From Allobosea sp. UNC402CLCol (GTDB lineage Bacteria; Pseudomonadota; Alphaproteobacteria; Rhizobiales; Beijerinckiaceae): a DNA stretch of 64,000 nt. Below the pieces are notes generated by a model. The model saw only the letters and a list, made by a program, of their open reading frames with translations, made no database searches and was not told the DNA's origin. The number at the start of each line of letters is the position of its first letter. Positions within the stretch are counted from its first letter, which is position 1. The stretch covers positions 806,001-870,000 of the forward strand of contig NZ_JQJJ01000009.1 of the NCBI RefSeq assembly GCF_000745475.1, read 5' to 3'. Shown here one piece after another: positions 50,568 to 59,612 of the stretch. The position numbers and the translations under genes are program-made.

Positions 50568-51596
50568 TCAGCGGCTTGGTGAGGATCGCACCCCGCGCTC
50601 GTAGAGAGCCTGGTTGAACAAGCCGTCCAGGGCCGGTGCCTGGGGGAAATCGCCGAGCTCCACCTGATAGGCGAGCAGCGCCTCGGTCGCCTTGCGGATC
50701 TGGGCGGGGTCGTTGACGAAGCTCACGGCCGGCGAGACGAGCGCCTTCGCGATCGTCGATTCCGCGACCAGGTCGCCGCCAAGCACGGCCAGCACGAGCG
50801 GGGCGACCTTGGCCGGCTCCTTGCGAATCCGTTCGGTCGCTTGATGGAAAAGCCCGACGAAGCGTTCCGCCACCTCCGGGTGGTTTTTGACGAGGGCGCC
50901 CGAGGCCGCGACGACGACGCCGGGAATGTTCGGGAACATGTCCGGCGAGTTGACGATGCGCTTGATGCGCGGATCGCGTTCGGAAACCAGCGTCGCCGAG
51001 GGTTCGAGCAGCGTGCCGCCGTCGATGGCGCCGGTCAGCATCGCCTGCTGAACGACCTCGATGCCCATATTGACGATCTCGACATCGGACCGCTCGACCT
51101 TGCCGATCGTCCAGAGCCAATGGTGAAGCGCGACCGTCGGCACGCCGCCCGGCGGAAGCGTGCCGAGCTTGGCCTTGCGGCCCGTTGCGGCGCGGAACGC
51201 GGCGAAGGCCTTCGCGGGATCGTCGGCGTTCTCGGCAAAAGCCTTGGCGAGGGCAGGGCCGGCCACGAAGGCCGTACCGCCGACCGCCGCGGCTGCGATC
51301 ACGGATGCGTCGAGGCCGCGGGACCGGGCGACCGCAACCGGCGCGACGCCGATGACCAGGATATCGATCGTGCCGGACGCAAAGGCCTGGATCGCATTCG
51401 GGCCGGAATCGAACTTGGTGAGCTTGAGCTCGAGGCCGGCATCGCGCGCCGATCCGTCGCCGGCGAGGACGAACAGGGCGCTCGCCCCGATGACCGGCAC
51501 GTAGCCGATGCGCAGCGCCATGCTCTGGCCGAGGCCCGGCCTGATCCCGGCGACGGAGCCGGCCGCCAGCGCAAGCAGGGTTCTACGATCGATCAT
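50568..51596 (-). CDS. NitT/TauT-type ABC substrate-binding protein (orphan)
   Basis: A 342-residue binding protein of the SsuA/TauA/NMT1 group. Signal MIDRRTLLALAAGSVAGIRP with cleavage near residue 24, then LRIGYVPVIGASALFVLAGD, GLELKLTKFDSGPNAIQAFA, GTIDILVIGVAPVAVARS and a C-terminal helical domain. These proteins bind sulfonates, nitrate, or thiamin-precursor-like compounds. There is no permease directly attached; the ssuBC-like genes 1.5 kb downstream on the same map side (beyond the LLM gene) may serve it. Converges on the dehydratase. Confidence 0.87.
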   Translation of the reverse strand: MIDRRTLLALAAGSVAGIRPGLGQSMALRIGYVPVIGASALFVLAGDGSARDAGLELKLTKFDSGPNAIQAFASGTIDILVIGVAPVAVARSRGLDASVIAAAAVGGTAFVAGPALAKAFAENADDPAKAFAAFRAATGRKAKLGTLPPGGVPTVALHHWLWTIGKVERSDVEIVNMGIEVVQQAMLTGAIDGGTLLEPSATLVSERDPRIKRIVNSPDMFPNIPGVVVAASGALVKNHPEVAERFVGLFHQATERIRKEPAKVAPLVLAVLGGDLVAESTIAKALVSPAVSFVNDPAQIRKATEALLAYQVELGDFPQAPALDGLFNQALYERGVRSSPSR

Positions 51597-51752
51597 CTCG
51601 GGCTCCGCCTCCGCGCGGCCTCACATAAGAGCGCGCATCGGCGTTATGTCACCGGATGGGAGGTGATTGCTTCCAAATCGCGGGGCTGCGGGAGAAGGAA
51701 ACCAGCGCATGAGCGTGCGATACGGAAACGGGCTTCCCGCCGGAGGCTCCGC

Positions 51753-53102
51753 TCAGGCGGAGCGCTTGACCGGCTCGGCCGGGTCGAACTGGCTCTGAAC
51801 CGGGTCGAGGCCCAGCCGGTCGCGCAGCGTCCCGTCGCCATATTCGCTTCGGAACAGCCCACGCCTGCGCAGCAGCGGCACGACCTCGCTGGCGAAGACA
51901 TCGAATTGCGCCGGCAGGATCGGCGGCATGACGTTGAAGCCATCCGCCGCGCCGGACACGAACCAGTCCTCGATGATATCCGCGATCTGCTCCGGCGTCC
52001 CGGTCGCGGTGAAGTGGCCGCGCGCGCCGGCGAGGCTGTGCAGCAGGCCGCGCAATGTCGGCCGCTCGCGCGCGACGAGTGCGGTGATCGACTGCGCCCG
52101 GCTGCGCGAAGCCTGGACCTGCGACGGATCGGGAAAATCCTCCACCGACAGAACGTCGTCGAGCTTGAGATGCGAGAAGTCATGGCCGCCGAAGCGGCTC
52201 GACAGCCTGGCGAGCCCGACGCTCGGATGGGAGAGCTCATTCAGCTCTTCCCAGACCCGTTTCGCCTCCGCCTCGGTCGAGCCGATCGCGGCGCTGAGGC
52301 CGGGCAGGATGACGATCTGATCCGGGCCCCGCCCCAATGCCCGCGCCTGCGTCTTGATGTCGGCATAGAATTCGATCGCACTGTCCTTGGTGAGATGCGC
52401 GGTGAAGATCGCCTCGGCATAGCGCGCGGCGAAGGCGCGGCCGTCCTTCGACGCGCCGGCCTGGACGAAGACCGGGCGGCCTTGCGGCGAGCGCGGGATG
52501 TTGAGCGCCCCTGCCACGCTGAAATGGCTGCCGCGATGCGCGGCGCGCCGGACGCGATCGGGAAGGGCATAGGTGCCGCTGTCGCGGTCATCGACGATGG
52601 CGTCCCTCGCCCAGCTGTCCCAGAGCTTGGAGACGGCCTCGACGAAATCGTGGGCGCGTGCATAGCGCTGGTCGATGCCGACCTGAGCCTCCTGGCCGAA
52701 ATTGACGGCGGCGCCCGGCGCCCAGGAGGTCACGATGTTCCAGCCGATCCGCCCGCCGCTGAGATGGTCCAGCGAGGCGAACTGGCGAGCGAGGTTGTAG
52801 GGCTCGTTATAAGTGGTCGATGCCGTGGCGATCAGCCCGATCTGGCTTGTCAACGCCGCAAGAGCCCCGAGCAGCGTGACCGGCTCCAGCTCCCCGCGCG
52901 CCGCATGGGCGAGCTCGTCGCCGAGCGCGAGCTGATCGGCGAAGAAGATCGAGTCGAGCTTCGCCGCCTCTGCCGCAAGAGCGAGATCGCGGTAATAGGA
53001 GAGATCGCTCAACGCCTTCGTCGTCGAGGCGGGGTGACGCCAGGCCGTTTCGTGGTGGCCGCGGCCGTTGATGAAGAGGTTGAGGTGAAGTTCGCGTGCC
53101 AT
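51753..53102 (-). CDS. LLM-class flavin-dependent monooxygenase (NtaA/DszA/SfnG-like group)
   Basis: A 449-residue FMNH2-dependent monooxygenase of the nitrilotriacetate/dibenzothiophene-sulfone type. Features: HLNLFINGRGHHETAWRHPA start, YRDLALAAEAAKLDSIFFAD, GRIGWNIVTSWAPGAAVNFG near residue 140, RGSHFSVAGALNIPRSPQGR near 195 and VFVQAGASKDGRAFAARYAE near 215. It cleaves C-S or C-N bonds using reduced flavin from a separate reductase, not found here. It is followed, 29 bp away, by an ABC transporter of the sulfonate type, so an organosulfur substrate is likely. ATG 53102. Confidence 0.9.
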   Translation of the reverse strand: MARELHLNLFINGRGHHETAWRHPASTTKALSDLSYYRDLALAAEAAKLDSIFFADQLALGDELAHAARGELEPVTLLGALAALTSQIGLIATASTTYNEPYNLARQFASLDHLSGGRIGWNIVTSWAPGAAVNFGQEAQVGIDQRYARAHDFVEAVSKLWDSWARDAIVDDRDSGTYALPDRVRRAAHRGSHFSVAGALNIPRSPQGRPVFVQAGASKDGRAFAARYAEAIFTAHLTKDSAIEFYADIKTQARALGRGPDQIVILPGLSAAIGSTEAEAKRVWEELNELSHPSVGLARLSSRFGGHDFSHLKLDDVLSVEDFPDPSQVQASRSRAQSITALVARERPTLRGLLHSLAGARGHFTATGTPEQIADIIEDWFVSGAADGFNVMPPILPAQFDVFASEVVPLLRRRGLFRSEYGDGTLRDRLGLDPVQSQFDPAEPVKRSA

Positions 53103-53131
53103 GGCGGATCGATCCTGTCGGATATGGGTCA

Positions 53132-53878
53132 CTAGACGGCATCGGAGACGCCGAGCGCCGCGAGCAGATCGCCGCGCAAGGCTTCGAAATGAGGGTCCTT
53201 GAGGCGCGGATGCGCCAGGGCGACCGGGCGGTCGACGACGATGCGGCCGGCCTCCATGACCAGGACGCGGTCGGCGAGCTTGATCGCCTCGTCGACGTCA
53301 TGCGTGACCAGCAGGACCGTCGGCCGGTGCTGGCGGATCAGGCGGAAGAGCAATTCATGCATCCTGATCCGCGTCAGGGCGTCGAGTGCGCCGAAGGGCT
53401 CGTCGGCCAGCAGCAGGCGCGGCTGGCGCACCAGAGAACGCGCCAATGCCACCCGCTGCTGTTCGCCGCCGGAGAGCGCATTCGGCCAGGCGTCCTCGCG
53501 CCCGCCGAGCCCGACATCGGCAAGGGCGGCGCGGCCGCGCTCATCCGCGTCAGCCCCGCGCAGGCCGAAGACGACGTTCTGCAGCGCATTCTTCCAGGGC
53601 AGCAGCCGGGAGTCCTGAAACAGGACCGAGCGATCCTGCGGCACGCTGATCCGGCCTTCGCCGTCGACGCCGTCGTCGAGACCCGCCAGGGCGCGCAGCA
53701 ATGTGCTCTTGCCCGAGCCGCTCTTGCCGATCAGCGCGACGAACTCACCCGGCGCGAAGTCGAGCGAAACCTCGTTCAGCACGGTTCGGCCGGAGAAGCG
53801 GCGCGTGACCTCGCGCAGGCTGACGGCGGCAGGCGCATGGCCTCGCGGCAGGTGGAGCGGATGGGCCGAGGCGTTCAT
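53132..53878 (-). CDS. Sulfonate/nitrate-type ABC transporter ATPase (SsuB-like)
   Basis: A 248-residue ATPase: Walker A LIGKSGSGKSTLLRALAGLD, Q-loop VLFQDSRLLPWKNALQNVVF, signature ALSGGEQQRVALARSLVRQP, Walker B LLLADEPFGALDALTR and switch VLLVTHDVDEAIKLADRVLV. The LLPWKN sequence after the Q-loop is typical of SsuB/TauB. Its ATG overlaps the permease stop by 4 bp. It powers uptake by the permease and binding protein that precede it in the operon. Confidence 0.93.
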   Translation of the reverse strand: MNASAHPLHLPRGHAPAAVSLREVTRRFSGRTVLNEVSLDFAPGEFVALIGKSGSGKSTLLRALAGLDDGVDGEGRISVPQDRSVLFQDSRLLPWKNALQNVVFGLRGADADERGRAALADVGLGGREDAWPNALSGGEQQRVALARSLVRQPRLLLADEPFGALDALTRIRMHELLFRLIRQHRPTVLLVTHDVDEAIKLADRVLVMEAGRIVVDRPVALAHPRLKDPHFEALRGDLLAALGVSDAV

Positions 53879-54741
53879 GACGCCAGCGCCTTGCGGTAGG
53901 ACAGCGCCCGCCGCTCCCAGAACCTGACCGCGAAATCCGAGCCGAGGCCGAGGATGGCATAGATCGCAAGGCCGACGACGATGACATCGGTCTGGCCGTA
54001 GTCGCGGGCGCGGTTCATCAGATAGCCGATGCCCTCGGTGGTGTTGATCTGCTCGAGCACGACGAGCGCCGTCCAGCAGGTGGTGACGGCGAGCCTCAGG
54101 CCGGTGAAGAAGCCGGGCAGGGCGCCCGGCAGCGCGACCTCGCGCAGGAACGCGCCGCGGGACAACCCGACGCTGCGGGCAAGCTCGACGTGGCGGATAT
54201 CGATGCCCGTGAGCGCGGCATGGGTGTTGATGTAGATCGGGACGAGCACGCTGGAGGCGATCAGCGCGACCTTCATCGCCTCGCCGATGCCGAGCCAGAG
54301 AATGGCGAGCGGGATCAGCGCCAGCGTCGGCACGGCCCGCTTGATCTGGACGAGCCCGTCGAGCGAGGCTTCGCCGATGCGGCTGAGACCGGCGGCGAGC
54401 GCCATCCCAAGGCCGAGCGCGACGCCGATGCCGAGGCCGAGATAGGCCCGCTGGGCCGAGGCGAGGAAATGGTCGGCCAGCGTGCCGTTGCTCAGGAGCT
54501 CGATGCCGGTCAGGACGGCCGTCGACGGCGCCGCCAGGAATTTTGGCGAGAGCCAGCCGATCCTCGAGGCGAGTTCCCAGATCGCGACCAATGCGACCGG
54601 CCCGAACAGGATGCCGCCCCGCGGCAGGCGCGACGGCGCCAGTTGCGGCGGCCGTGCTGCTTGCGTTCCGACAGGATGCCTTTCGGTTTCCGCGCTGGGC
54701 TGGAAGCCGGTGGCATAGGTGATGAGACTCATGGCGTCCAT
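53875..54741 (-). CDS. Sulfonate-type ABC transporter permease (SsuC-like)
   Basis: A 288-residue permease with six helices. LFGPVALVAIWELASRIGWL, PSTAVLTGIELLSNGTLADH, LDGLVQIKRAVPTLALIPLA, LWLGIGEAMKVALIASSVLV and the EAA-loop region HVELARSVGLSRGAFLREVA match the SsuC/TauC family. ATG 54741 is used; ATG 54732 is also possible. 17 bp after the binding protein and overlapping the ATPase by 4 bp. Confidence 0.93.
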   Translation of the reverse strand: MDAMSLITYATGFQPSAETERHPVGTQAARPPQLAPSRLPRGGILFGPVALVAIWELASRIGWLSPKFLAAPSTAVLTGIELLSNGTLADHFLASAQRAYLGLGIGVALGLGMALAAGLSRIGEASLDGLVQIKRAVPTLALIPLAILWLGIGEAMKVALIASSVLVPIYINTHAALTGIDIRHVELARSVGLSRGAFLREVALPGALPGFFTGLRLAVTTCWTALVVLEQINTTEGIGYLMNRARDYGQTDVIVVGLAIYAILGLGSDFAVRFWERRALSYRKALAS

Positions 54742-54758
54742 CCGTCTCGGCCAGGGTG

Positions 54759-55802
54759 TCAGTTGGTCTTGGCGGCGATGACCTCGTCGAAGCGCAGGTC
54801 GAATTCCTCGCGCGCATCGAGCCGCTTCGGCAGGTCGCCGGCCTCGTGGATCACGTCGATCAACGATTGCTGTTTCGCGATCAGGCTGGCCAGCAGTGGA
54901 AACTGGAACTCGCCTTCGGACTCGACGATCTTGCGGGCATCGGCCGGTTTCAGGTTCTGGCGCTTGACGTAGTAGGCCTCGACCCAGGCATCGACGTTCT
55001 GGTGCGACCAGCGGCTGGCATCGATCCAGCCGGCGACGAATTCGCGGATCGCAGCCGCCTTGGCCGGATCGTCCAGCGCCTTCTGGCTGGCGTAGAGATA
55101 GGTCAGGCTCCTGGGCAGCCGGTCGTTCTGAGCCTTCGGCAGCGCGCTTGCGCCGCGATCGGCGAAGTCGGCGAGATAGCGCGAGAAATGCGGCTCGTTG
55201 AGCGCCGCGACATCGACCTGGCCGGTCCTGACCGCATCGGGGAAGTCGGCGGCCCGAAGCGGCACGAGCTTGACGTCCTTGCGCGTCAGCCCGGCGAGCT
55301 TGAGCGCGTTCAGCACGAAGGGCTGGCGTCCGGTGCCCTCGCCATAGGCGATGCTCTTGCCCTTCAGCTCCTCCAGGCTGTCGATCTTCAGGCCGGGACG
55401 CACGGCCAGGAAGTAATCGGTCTCGGAGGAGACGCGCGCGGCGATGATCGGGATCTTCTCGCCGGCGGCATGCGCCTGGATCGGCGGCGTGTTGCCGACG
55501 GTGGCGAGGTCGAGCGCGCCGGCCCGGAAGGCTTCGAGGATCGCCGGACCGCCGAGGAAATTGGCATAGGTTACGTTGCTCGAGAGCTTCGCCTGCACGC
55601 CCGAGGCACGGATCAGCGTCTGCAGCGCCTCGTTCTGATCGGCCGCCACCAGCTTCGTCCCGGCGGGGATCTGCTGGGGAAGCGCTCCCTGAGCCGCTGC
55701 GTCGCGAGCGGCAGAGGGAATGAACGGCAGCAGCAGCGCCAGCTTCAGCAGCGCGCGGCGGCTCGCTTCGAAGTGCTTGGAGTGCCCCGTCGTGCCGGCC
55801 AT
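54759..55802 (-). CDS. Sulfonate-type ABC substrate-binding protein (SsuA-like)
   Basis: A 347-residue periplasmic protein. Signal region SRRALLKLALLLPFIPSAAR, with cleavage near residue 38 (AAAQG). The mature part has the SsuA pattern NVTYANFLGGPAILEAFRAG, LDLATVGNTPPIQAHAAGEK, SLEELKGKSIAYGEGTGRQP, and a C-terminal VESEGEFQFPLLASLIAKQQ that reads like the sulfonate-binding subfamily. First gene of the ssu-like operon. AAGGTG lies 7 nt before ATG 55802. Confidence 0.9.
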   Translation of the reverse strand: MAGTTGHSKHFEASRRALLKLALLLPFIPSAARDAAAQGALPQQIPAGTKLVAADQNEALQTLIRASGVQAKLSSNVTYANFLGGPAILEAFRAGALDLATVGNTPPIQAHAAGEKIPIIAARVSSETDYFLAVRPGLKIDSLEELKGKSIAYGEGTGRQPFVLNALKLAGLTRKDVKLVPLRAADFPDAVRTGQVDVAALNEPHFSRYLADFADRGASALPKAQNDRLPRSLTYLYASQKALDDPAKAAAIREFVAGWIDASRWSHQNVDAWVEAYYVKRQNLKPADARKIVESEGEFQFPLLASLIAKQQSLIDVIHEAGDLPKRLDAREEFDLRFDEVIAAKTN

Positions 55803-55871
55803 GGTCGTCACCTTCTGCAAATTCACGGTCGTCGGCGACCAGCGCCGGACTCCCCAAATCTTGCAAAAGGA

Positions 55872-55891
55872 TCGTTTGTTAAGTCAAACGA
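55872..55891. promoter_or_regulatory. Inverted repeat in the ssuA-like promoter region
   Basis: TCGTTTG (55872-55878) and CAAACGA (55885-55891) with a 6-nt centre. It lies 70 bp upstream of the binding-protein start; on the minus strand TTGACT overlaps it as a possible -35. Could be an operator, perhaps of the decayed RpiR regulator next to it. Confidence 0.4.
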
Positions 55892-56036
55892 ATGTTCTTT
55901 TTAAGATACGACGCAAAGACGAAGAACCTTCCAACTCCGTGATGCCTTCCAGGAAGGAATGCCTCGTTCAGCCTGATGCTGGGCCTGCGGGCGGACGCCA
56001 CCATGATGCGCGCGGCCCATCGCATGGGTTCGCCCT

Positions 56037-56415
56037 ATGAATGGGCCCCGTAGCAATGACCTGACCGCCATGTCGGTCACGGAGGTGGCCGAACGGGCGG
56101 AGGCGAGCGAGGGCCGCGTGATCTCGCTCTGCCGCCAGCTCGGCGCGCGCGGCTTCCAGCAGGTCAAGATCGCATTGGCGCGCGATCTCGTGCAGCCGGT
56201 GCAGTTCATCCACGAGGATCTCGCCCGCGCGGACGACACCGGGACGGTGATCGAGAAGGTCTTCCGCAGCGATCTGCACCGAGGCGATGACGAGCCGCAT
56301 CGCCCAGCTCGCCATCACCGACGCCCTGATCGCCTGCCTGTCGCTGGCCGACTACGACAAGGCCGTCGCGACGATCGGCAAGACCTTCGACGTGCTCTCG
56401 ACCAAGCGGTTCTAG
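56037..56415 (+). pseudogene. Remnant of an RpiR/MurR-family regulator (internal deletion and frameshift)
   Basis: Two ends of one family are recognisable. 56064-56275 encodes the end of the helix-turn-helix domain (SVTEVAERAEASEGRVISLC, RQLGARGFQQVKIALARDL) and the linker. 56281-56415, in the +1 frame relative to it, encodes the family's C-terminal helix (EAMTSRIAQLAITDALIACL ... to TAG). The roughly 130-residue SIS sugar-phosphate domain between them is missing. Upstream, 55965-56036 holds another helix-like fragment (LRADATMMRAAHRMGSPYEW) in a different frame, perhaps a further piece. The frame of the first piece runs open into the next gene, which is coincidental. Confidence 0.75.
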
Positions 56416-56588
56416 TCGTCCGGATCGGTCCCGCGGCAAACTGTTCTGGCGGCATCGAGACGCCCATCTTGGAAACTCGTTCTCCGGCCCGTGGGGCGCC
56501 CGCCCGCCGCGGCTTTGGCCGGAGCGGCAGTCGCCGAATTGTCGTAAAACTCACCCAATGCTGCGGGTTCATGCTCAGCGGAGCCGGT

Positions 56589-58958
56589 ATGGACTATTTC
56601 AGGCGCTTCACCTTCCTGTTCGCAACGCCGAACTTCGATGCCGAGGATCTCGAAGGGATCCGCTTCCATCAGATCGTCGAGGAGATCGAGCGATCGGGCT
56701 TCGAGGTCGTCAAGGCGCGAAAGCTCGAAGATGCCGAGATCGCGGTCCAGACCGATGCCGCCATCGGCTGCATGGTGGTCGACTGGGGCAAGAAGGGGCT
56801 GGAGGGCAAGACGGCCGCGCTGATCAACCTGATGCGCCGGCGCGGCCTCGACTTCCCCATCATCCTGCTGATCCGCCGCAAGCGCTTCGAGGACGTGCCG
56901 GTCGAGGTGCTCGACTTCATCGACGGCTATATCTTCCTTTCGGAGGAAACCCCGCCCTTCATCGCCAAGAGCCTGATCAGCCGGCTGAAGCAATATGCCG
57001 ACACGCTGAAGACGCCGTTTTTCGGCGCTCTCGTCGATTATGCCGAGGAGGGAAACCATCTCTGGACCTGCCCGGGCCATAATGGCGGCGTGTTCTACAG
57101 CCGCAGCCCGATCGGCCGGGTGTTCATGGAGCATCTCGGCGAGGCGGTCTTCCGCGACGATCTCGACAATTCCGTGCTCGATCTCGGCGACCTCCTGACC
57201 CATGAAGGTCCGGCACTCAAGGCGCAGAAGGAAGCGGCCCAGATCTTCGGAGCGGAGAAGACCTACTTCGTCCTCAACGGCACCTCGACCTCGAACAAGG
57301 TCGCGCTCGCCGCGCTGGTCACCGATGGCGACCTCGTCCTGTTCGACCGCAACAACCACAAGGCCGCCCATCACGGCGCGCTGCTGATCGCCGGCGGCAT
57401 TCCGGTCTACATCCCCACAGTGCGCAATGCCTGGGGGCTGATCGGCCCGATGCGCTGGGAGAGCTTCGACGAGGAGGCGCTGCGCGAGCGCATCCGCACC
57501 AATCCGCTGGTCAAGGATCCGGATGCCTGGAAGAAGCCGCGCCCGTTCCGCGTCGCCGTGGTCGAGCAATGCACCTATGACGGCACGATCCACAGCGCGC
57601 AGATGATCCTCGATAAGATCGGGCATCTCTGCGAGTACATCCTCTTCGACGAGGCCTGGGCCGGCTTCATGAAGTTCCACCCGCTCTATGCCGGTCGCTT
57701 CGCCATGGGGCTGACGGGGCTGGGGCCGGAGTCGCCCGGCATCATCGCGACGCAATCGACCCACAAGCAGCTCGCGAGCTTCAGCCAGGCCTCGCAGATC
57801 CATATCAAGGACAGGCACATCAAGGGCCAGAAGCGTCGGGTCGAGCATCGACGCTTCAATGAGAGCTTCATGCAATACGCCTCGACCTCGCCCTTCTATC
57901 CGCTGTTCGCCTCGCTCGATGTCGGCGCGCAGATGATGAAGGGCCGCTCCGGCGAGGTGCTTTGGGACGATACGATCCGGCTCGGCATCGAGCTGCGCAA
58001 GAAGATCCGGGCCGTGCGACGCGAATTCGAGGAGAAAGAGGTCCGGCCCGAGCGGCGCTGGTTCTTCGAGCCCTTCGTGCCGGATCGGGTCAGCATCGCT
58101 GATGCCGCGCGCGAGGGCGCTGTCCACGACGTCGCCTGGGAGATGGTCTCTACCGACCAGCTCGCCAGCAACCCTGCCTATTGGCAGCTCGCGCCCGATG
58201 CGAGCTGGCACGGCTTCACGCGGATGGAGCCGGGCTTCGCGATGACGGACCCCAACAAGCTGACCTTGCTGACCCCCGGCTTCGACCGCGAGACCGGCGC
58301 CTATGCCGAGCATGGCATCCCCGCGCCGATCGTCGCGCAGTTCCTGCGCGAGAATCGGATCGTCGCCGAGAAGAACGATCTGAACTCGCTGCTTTTCCTG
58401 CTCACGCCCGGCGTCGAGGCCAGCAAGGCCGGCACGCTGATCAGCGGGCTCGTCGCCTTCAAGAAGCTGCATGACGACAACGCCCTGCTGGAAGACGCGA
58501 TTCCGGAATTCTACCGGCGCCGGCCCGGCCGCTATGGCGGCGTGCGGCTGCGCGATCTCTGCGGCGATATGCATCGCTTCTTCCGCGACCATGACGTCAG
58601 CGGGCTGCAGAGCCGACAGTTCTCGCCCGAGCACCTGCCGGAGATGGCGATGTCACCGCATGACGCGGCGCGCTGCCTGACGCGCAATGATGTCGACTAT
58701 CTGCCCATCGACGCCATCGCCGGGCGGATCGCGACGACGCCCTTCGTCGTCTACCCGCCCGGCATCGCCACCATCGTGCCGGGCGAGCGGCTGACCGAGC
58801 GGGCCAAGCCGATGATCGATTATCTCAAGATGTTCGAAGCCTGCTTCAATGCCTTCCCCGGTTTCGAGGTCGAGATCCAGGGCATCTACCGCGAGGTCGA
58901 TGTCGCCGGGCAGGTGCGGCTCCATACCTATGTCGTCAGCGAGCAGGCGCAGGGCTGA
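56589..58958 (+). CDS. Orn/Lys/Arg decarboxylase, AdiA-like (fold type I PLP)
   Basis: A 789-residue basic amino-acid decarboxylase. N-terminal wing (receiver-like) domain about residues 1-130; PLP-binding core with CPGHNGGVFYSRSPIG near 160, TYFVLNGTSTSNKVALAAL near 230, VVEQCTYDGTIHSA near 325, and the PLP lysine Lys393 in ATQSTHKQLASFSQ. C-terminal domain to 789. Length and lysine position are close to E. coli AdiA (arginine to agmatine), but lysine or ornithine cannot be excluded. GGAG lies 5 nt before ATG 56589. It could serve acid resistance or polyamine supply; no antiporter is adjacent. Confidence 0.92.
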   Translation: MDYFRRFTFLFATPNFDAEDLEGIRFHQIVEEIERSGFEVVKARKLEDAEIAVQTDAAIGCMVVDWGKKGLEGKTAALINLMRRRGLDFPIILLIRRKRFEDVPVEVLDFIDGYIFLSEETPPFIAKSLISRLKQYADTLKTPFFGALVDYAEEGNHLWTCPGHNGGVFYSRSPIGRVFMEHLGEAVFRDDLDNSVLDLGDLLTHEGPALKAQKEAAQIFGAEKTYFVLNGTSTSNKVALAALVTDGDLVLFDRNNHKAAHHGALLIAGGIPVYIPTVRNAWGLIGPMRWESFDEEALRERIRTNPLVKDPDAWKKPRPFRVAVVEQCTYDGTIHSAQMILDKIGHLCEYILFDEAWAGFMKFHPLYAGRFAMGLTGLGPESPGIIATQSTHKQLASFSQASQIHIKDRHIKGQKRRVEHRRFNESFMQYASTSPFYPLFASLDVGAQMMKGRSGEVLWDDTIRLGIELRKKIRAVRREFEEKEVRPERRWFFEPFVPDRVSIADAAREGAVHDVAWEMVSTDQLASNPAYWQLAPDASWHGFTRMEPGFAMTDPNKLTLLTPGFDRETGAYAEHGIPAPIVAQFLRENRIVAEKNDLNSLLFLLTPGVEASKAGTLISGLVAFKKLHDDNALLEDAIPEFYRRRPGRYGGVRLRDLCGDMHRFFRDHDVSGLQSRQFSPEHLPEMAMSPHDAARCLTRNDVDYLPIDAIAGRIATTPFVVYPPGIATIVPGERLTERAKPMIDYLKMFEACFNAFPGFEVEIQGIYREVDVAGQVRLHTYVVSEQAQG

Positions 58959-58973
58959 GGATCGCGACGATTC

Positions 58974-59513
58974 ATGGAAACCGACCGCCCCGTTATCATC
59001 CGCCCCTCGCGCGACGACGATGTCGAGCCCATGCTGGCGATTTATCGCCGGCATATCCGCCACGGCATCGAGGCCGGTGTCGAGGATACCGGCACCCCGC
59101 AGCCGGACGATCTGCGCGACCGGCGCAAGAACCTGCGCAACCGCAAGCTGCCGCATCTGGTGGCGACCCGCAGTGGCGAGGTCGTGGGCTACGCCTATGT
59201 CGTGCTGTTCCGCAAGCGGCCGGCCTACCGCTTCACGGTGAAGCACTCGATCTACGTCCACCACGAGCATCTCGGGCACGGCATCGGGCGGCTGCTGATG
59301 CAGGCGCTGATCGACGCCTGCGCCGCCGCCGGCTTTCGCCAGATGATCGGCTATATCGACGCGGAGAACAGCACGTCGCTGGCATTGCACGAGCGCTTCG
59401 GCTTCACCCGGGTTGGCCTGTTGCCGGGCGTCGCCTATCGCTATGGCCGCTGGGCCGACAGCGTCATGATGCAGCGCTCGCTCGGCGCGGGCGCCACGCA
59501 GCCGATCCCGTAG
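58974..59513 (+). CDS. GNAT-family N-acetyltransferase (phosphinothricin-acetyltransferase-like)
   Basis: A 179-residue acetyltransferase: PVIIRPSRDDDVEPMLAIYR start, HLVATRSGEVVGYAYVVLFR near residue 62, YRFTVKHSIYVHHEHLGHGI with the acetyl-CoA loop GHGIGRLL near 100, and GYIDAENSTSLALHERFGFT near 125. This is the Pat/YncA type that acetylates small amines or amino-acid analogues. It starts 15 bp after the decarboxylase stop and is likely cotranscribed, so acetylation of the decarboxylation product is a possible role. Confidence 0.88.
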   Translation: METDRPVIIRPSRDDDVEPMLAIYRRHIRHGIEAGVEDTGTPQPDDLRDRRKNLRNRKLPHLVATRSGEVVGYAYVVLFRKRPAYRFTVKHSIYVHHEHLGHGIGRLLMQALIDACAAAGFRQMIGYIDAENSTSLALHERFGFTRVGLLPGVAYRYGRWADSVMMQRSLGAGATQPIP

Positions 59514-59612
59514 CCCCTGTCCGCGAATTCGGTCGGAAAGCCATCATTCGCGCAGCCGTGGGGAATTTTCCCCGTCGCGCGTGCTGTGGAGCACCGCTCA
59601 TCGCATGGAAGC

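Noticed and set aside
50841-53135. 764-codon open frame on the plus strand
   Set aside because: Antisense to the binding-protein and LLM monooxygenase genes; Arg/Asp/Gly-rich composition typical of GC-rich antisense frames and no family motif.
56037-56588. N-terminal extension of the decarboxylase
   Set aside because: The open frame joins the RpiR remnant to the decarboxylase by chance; a Shine-Dalgarno and the family start occur at 56589.
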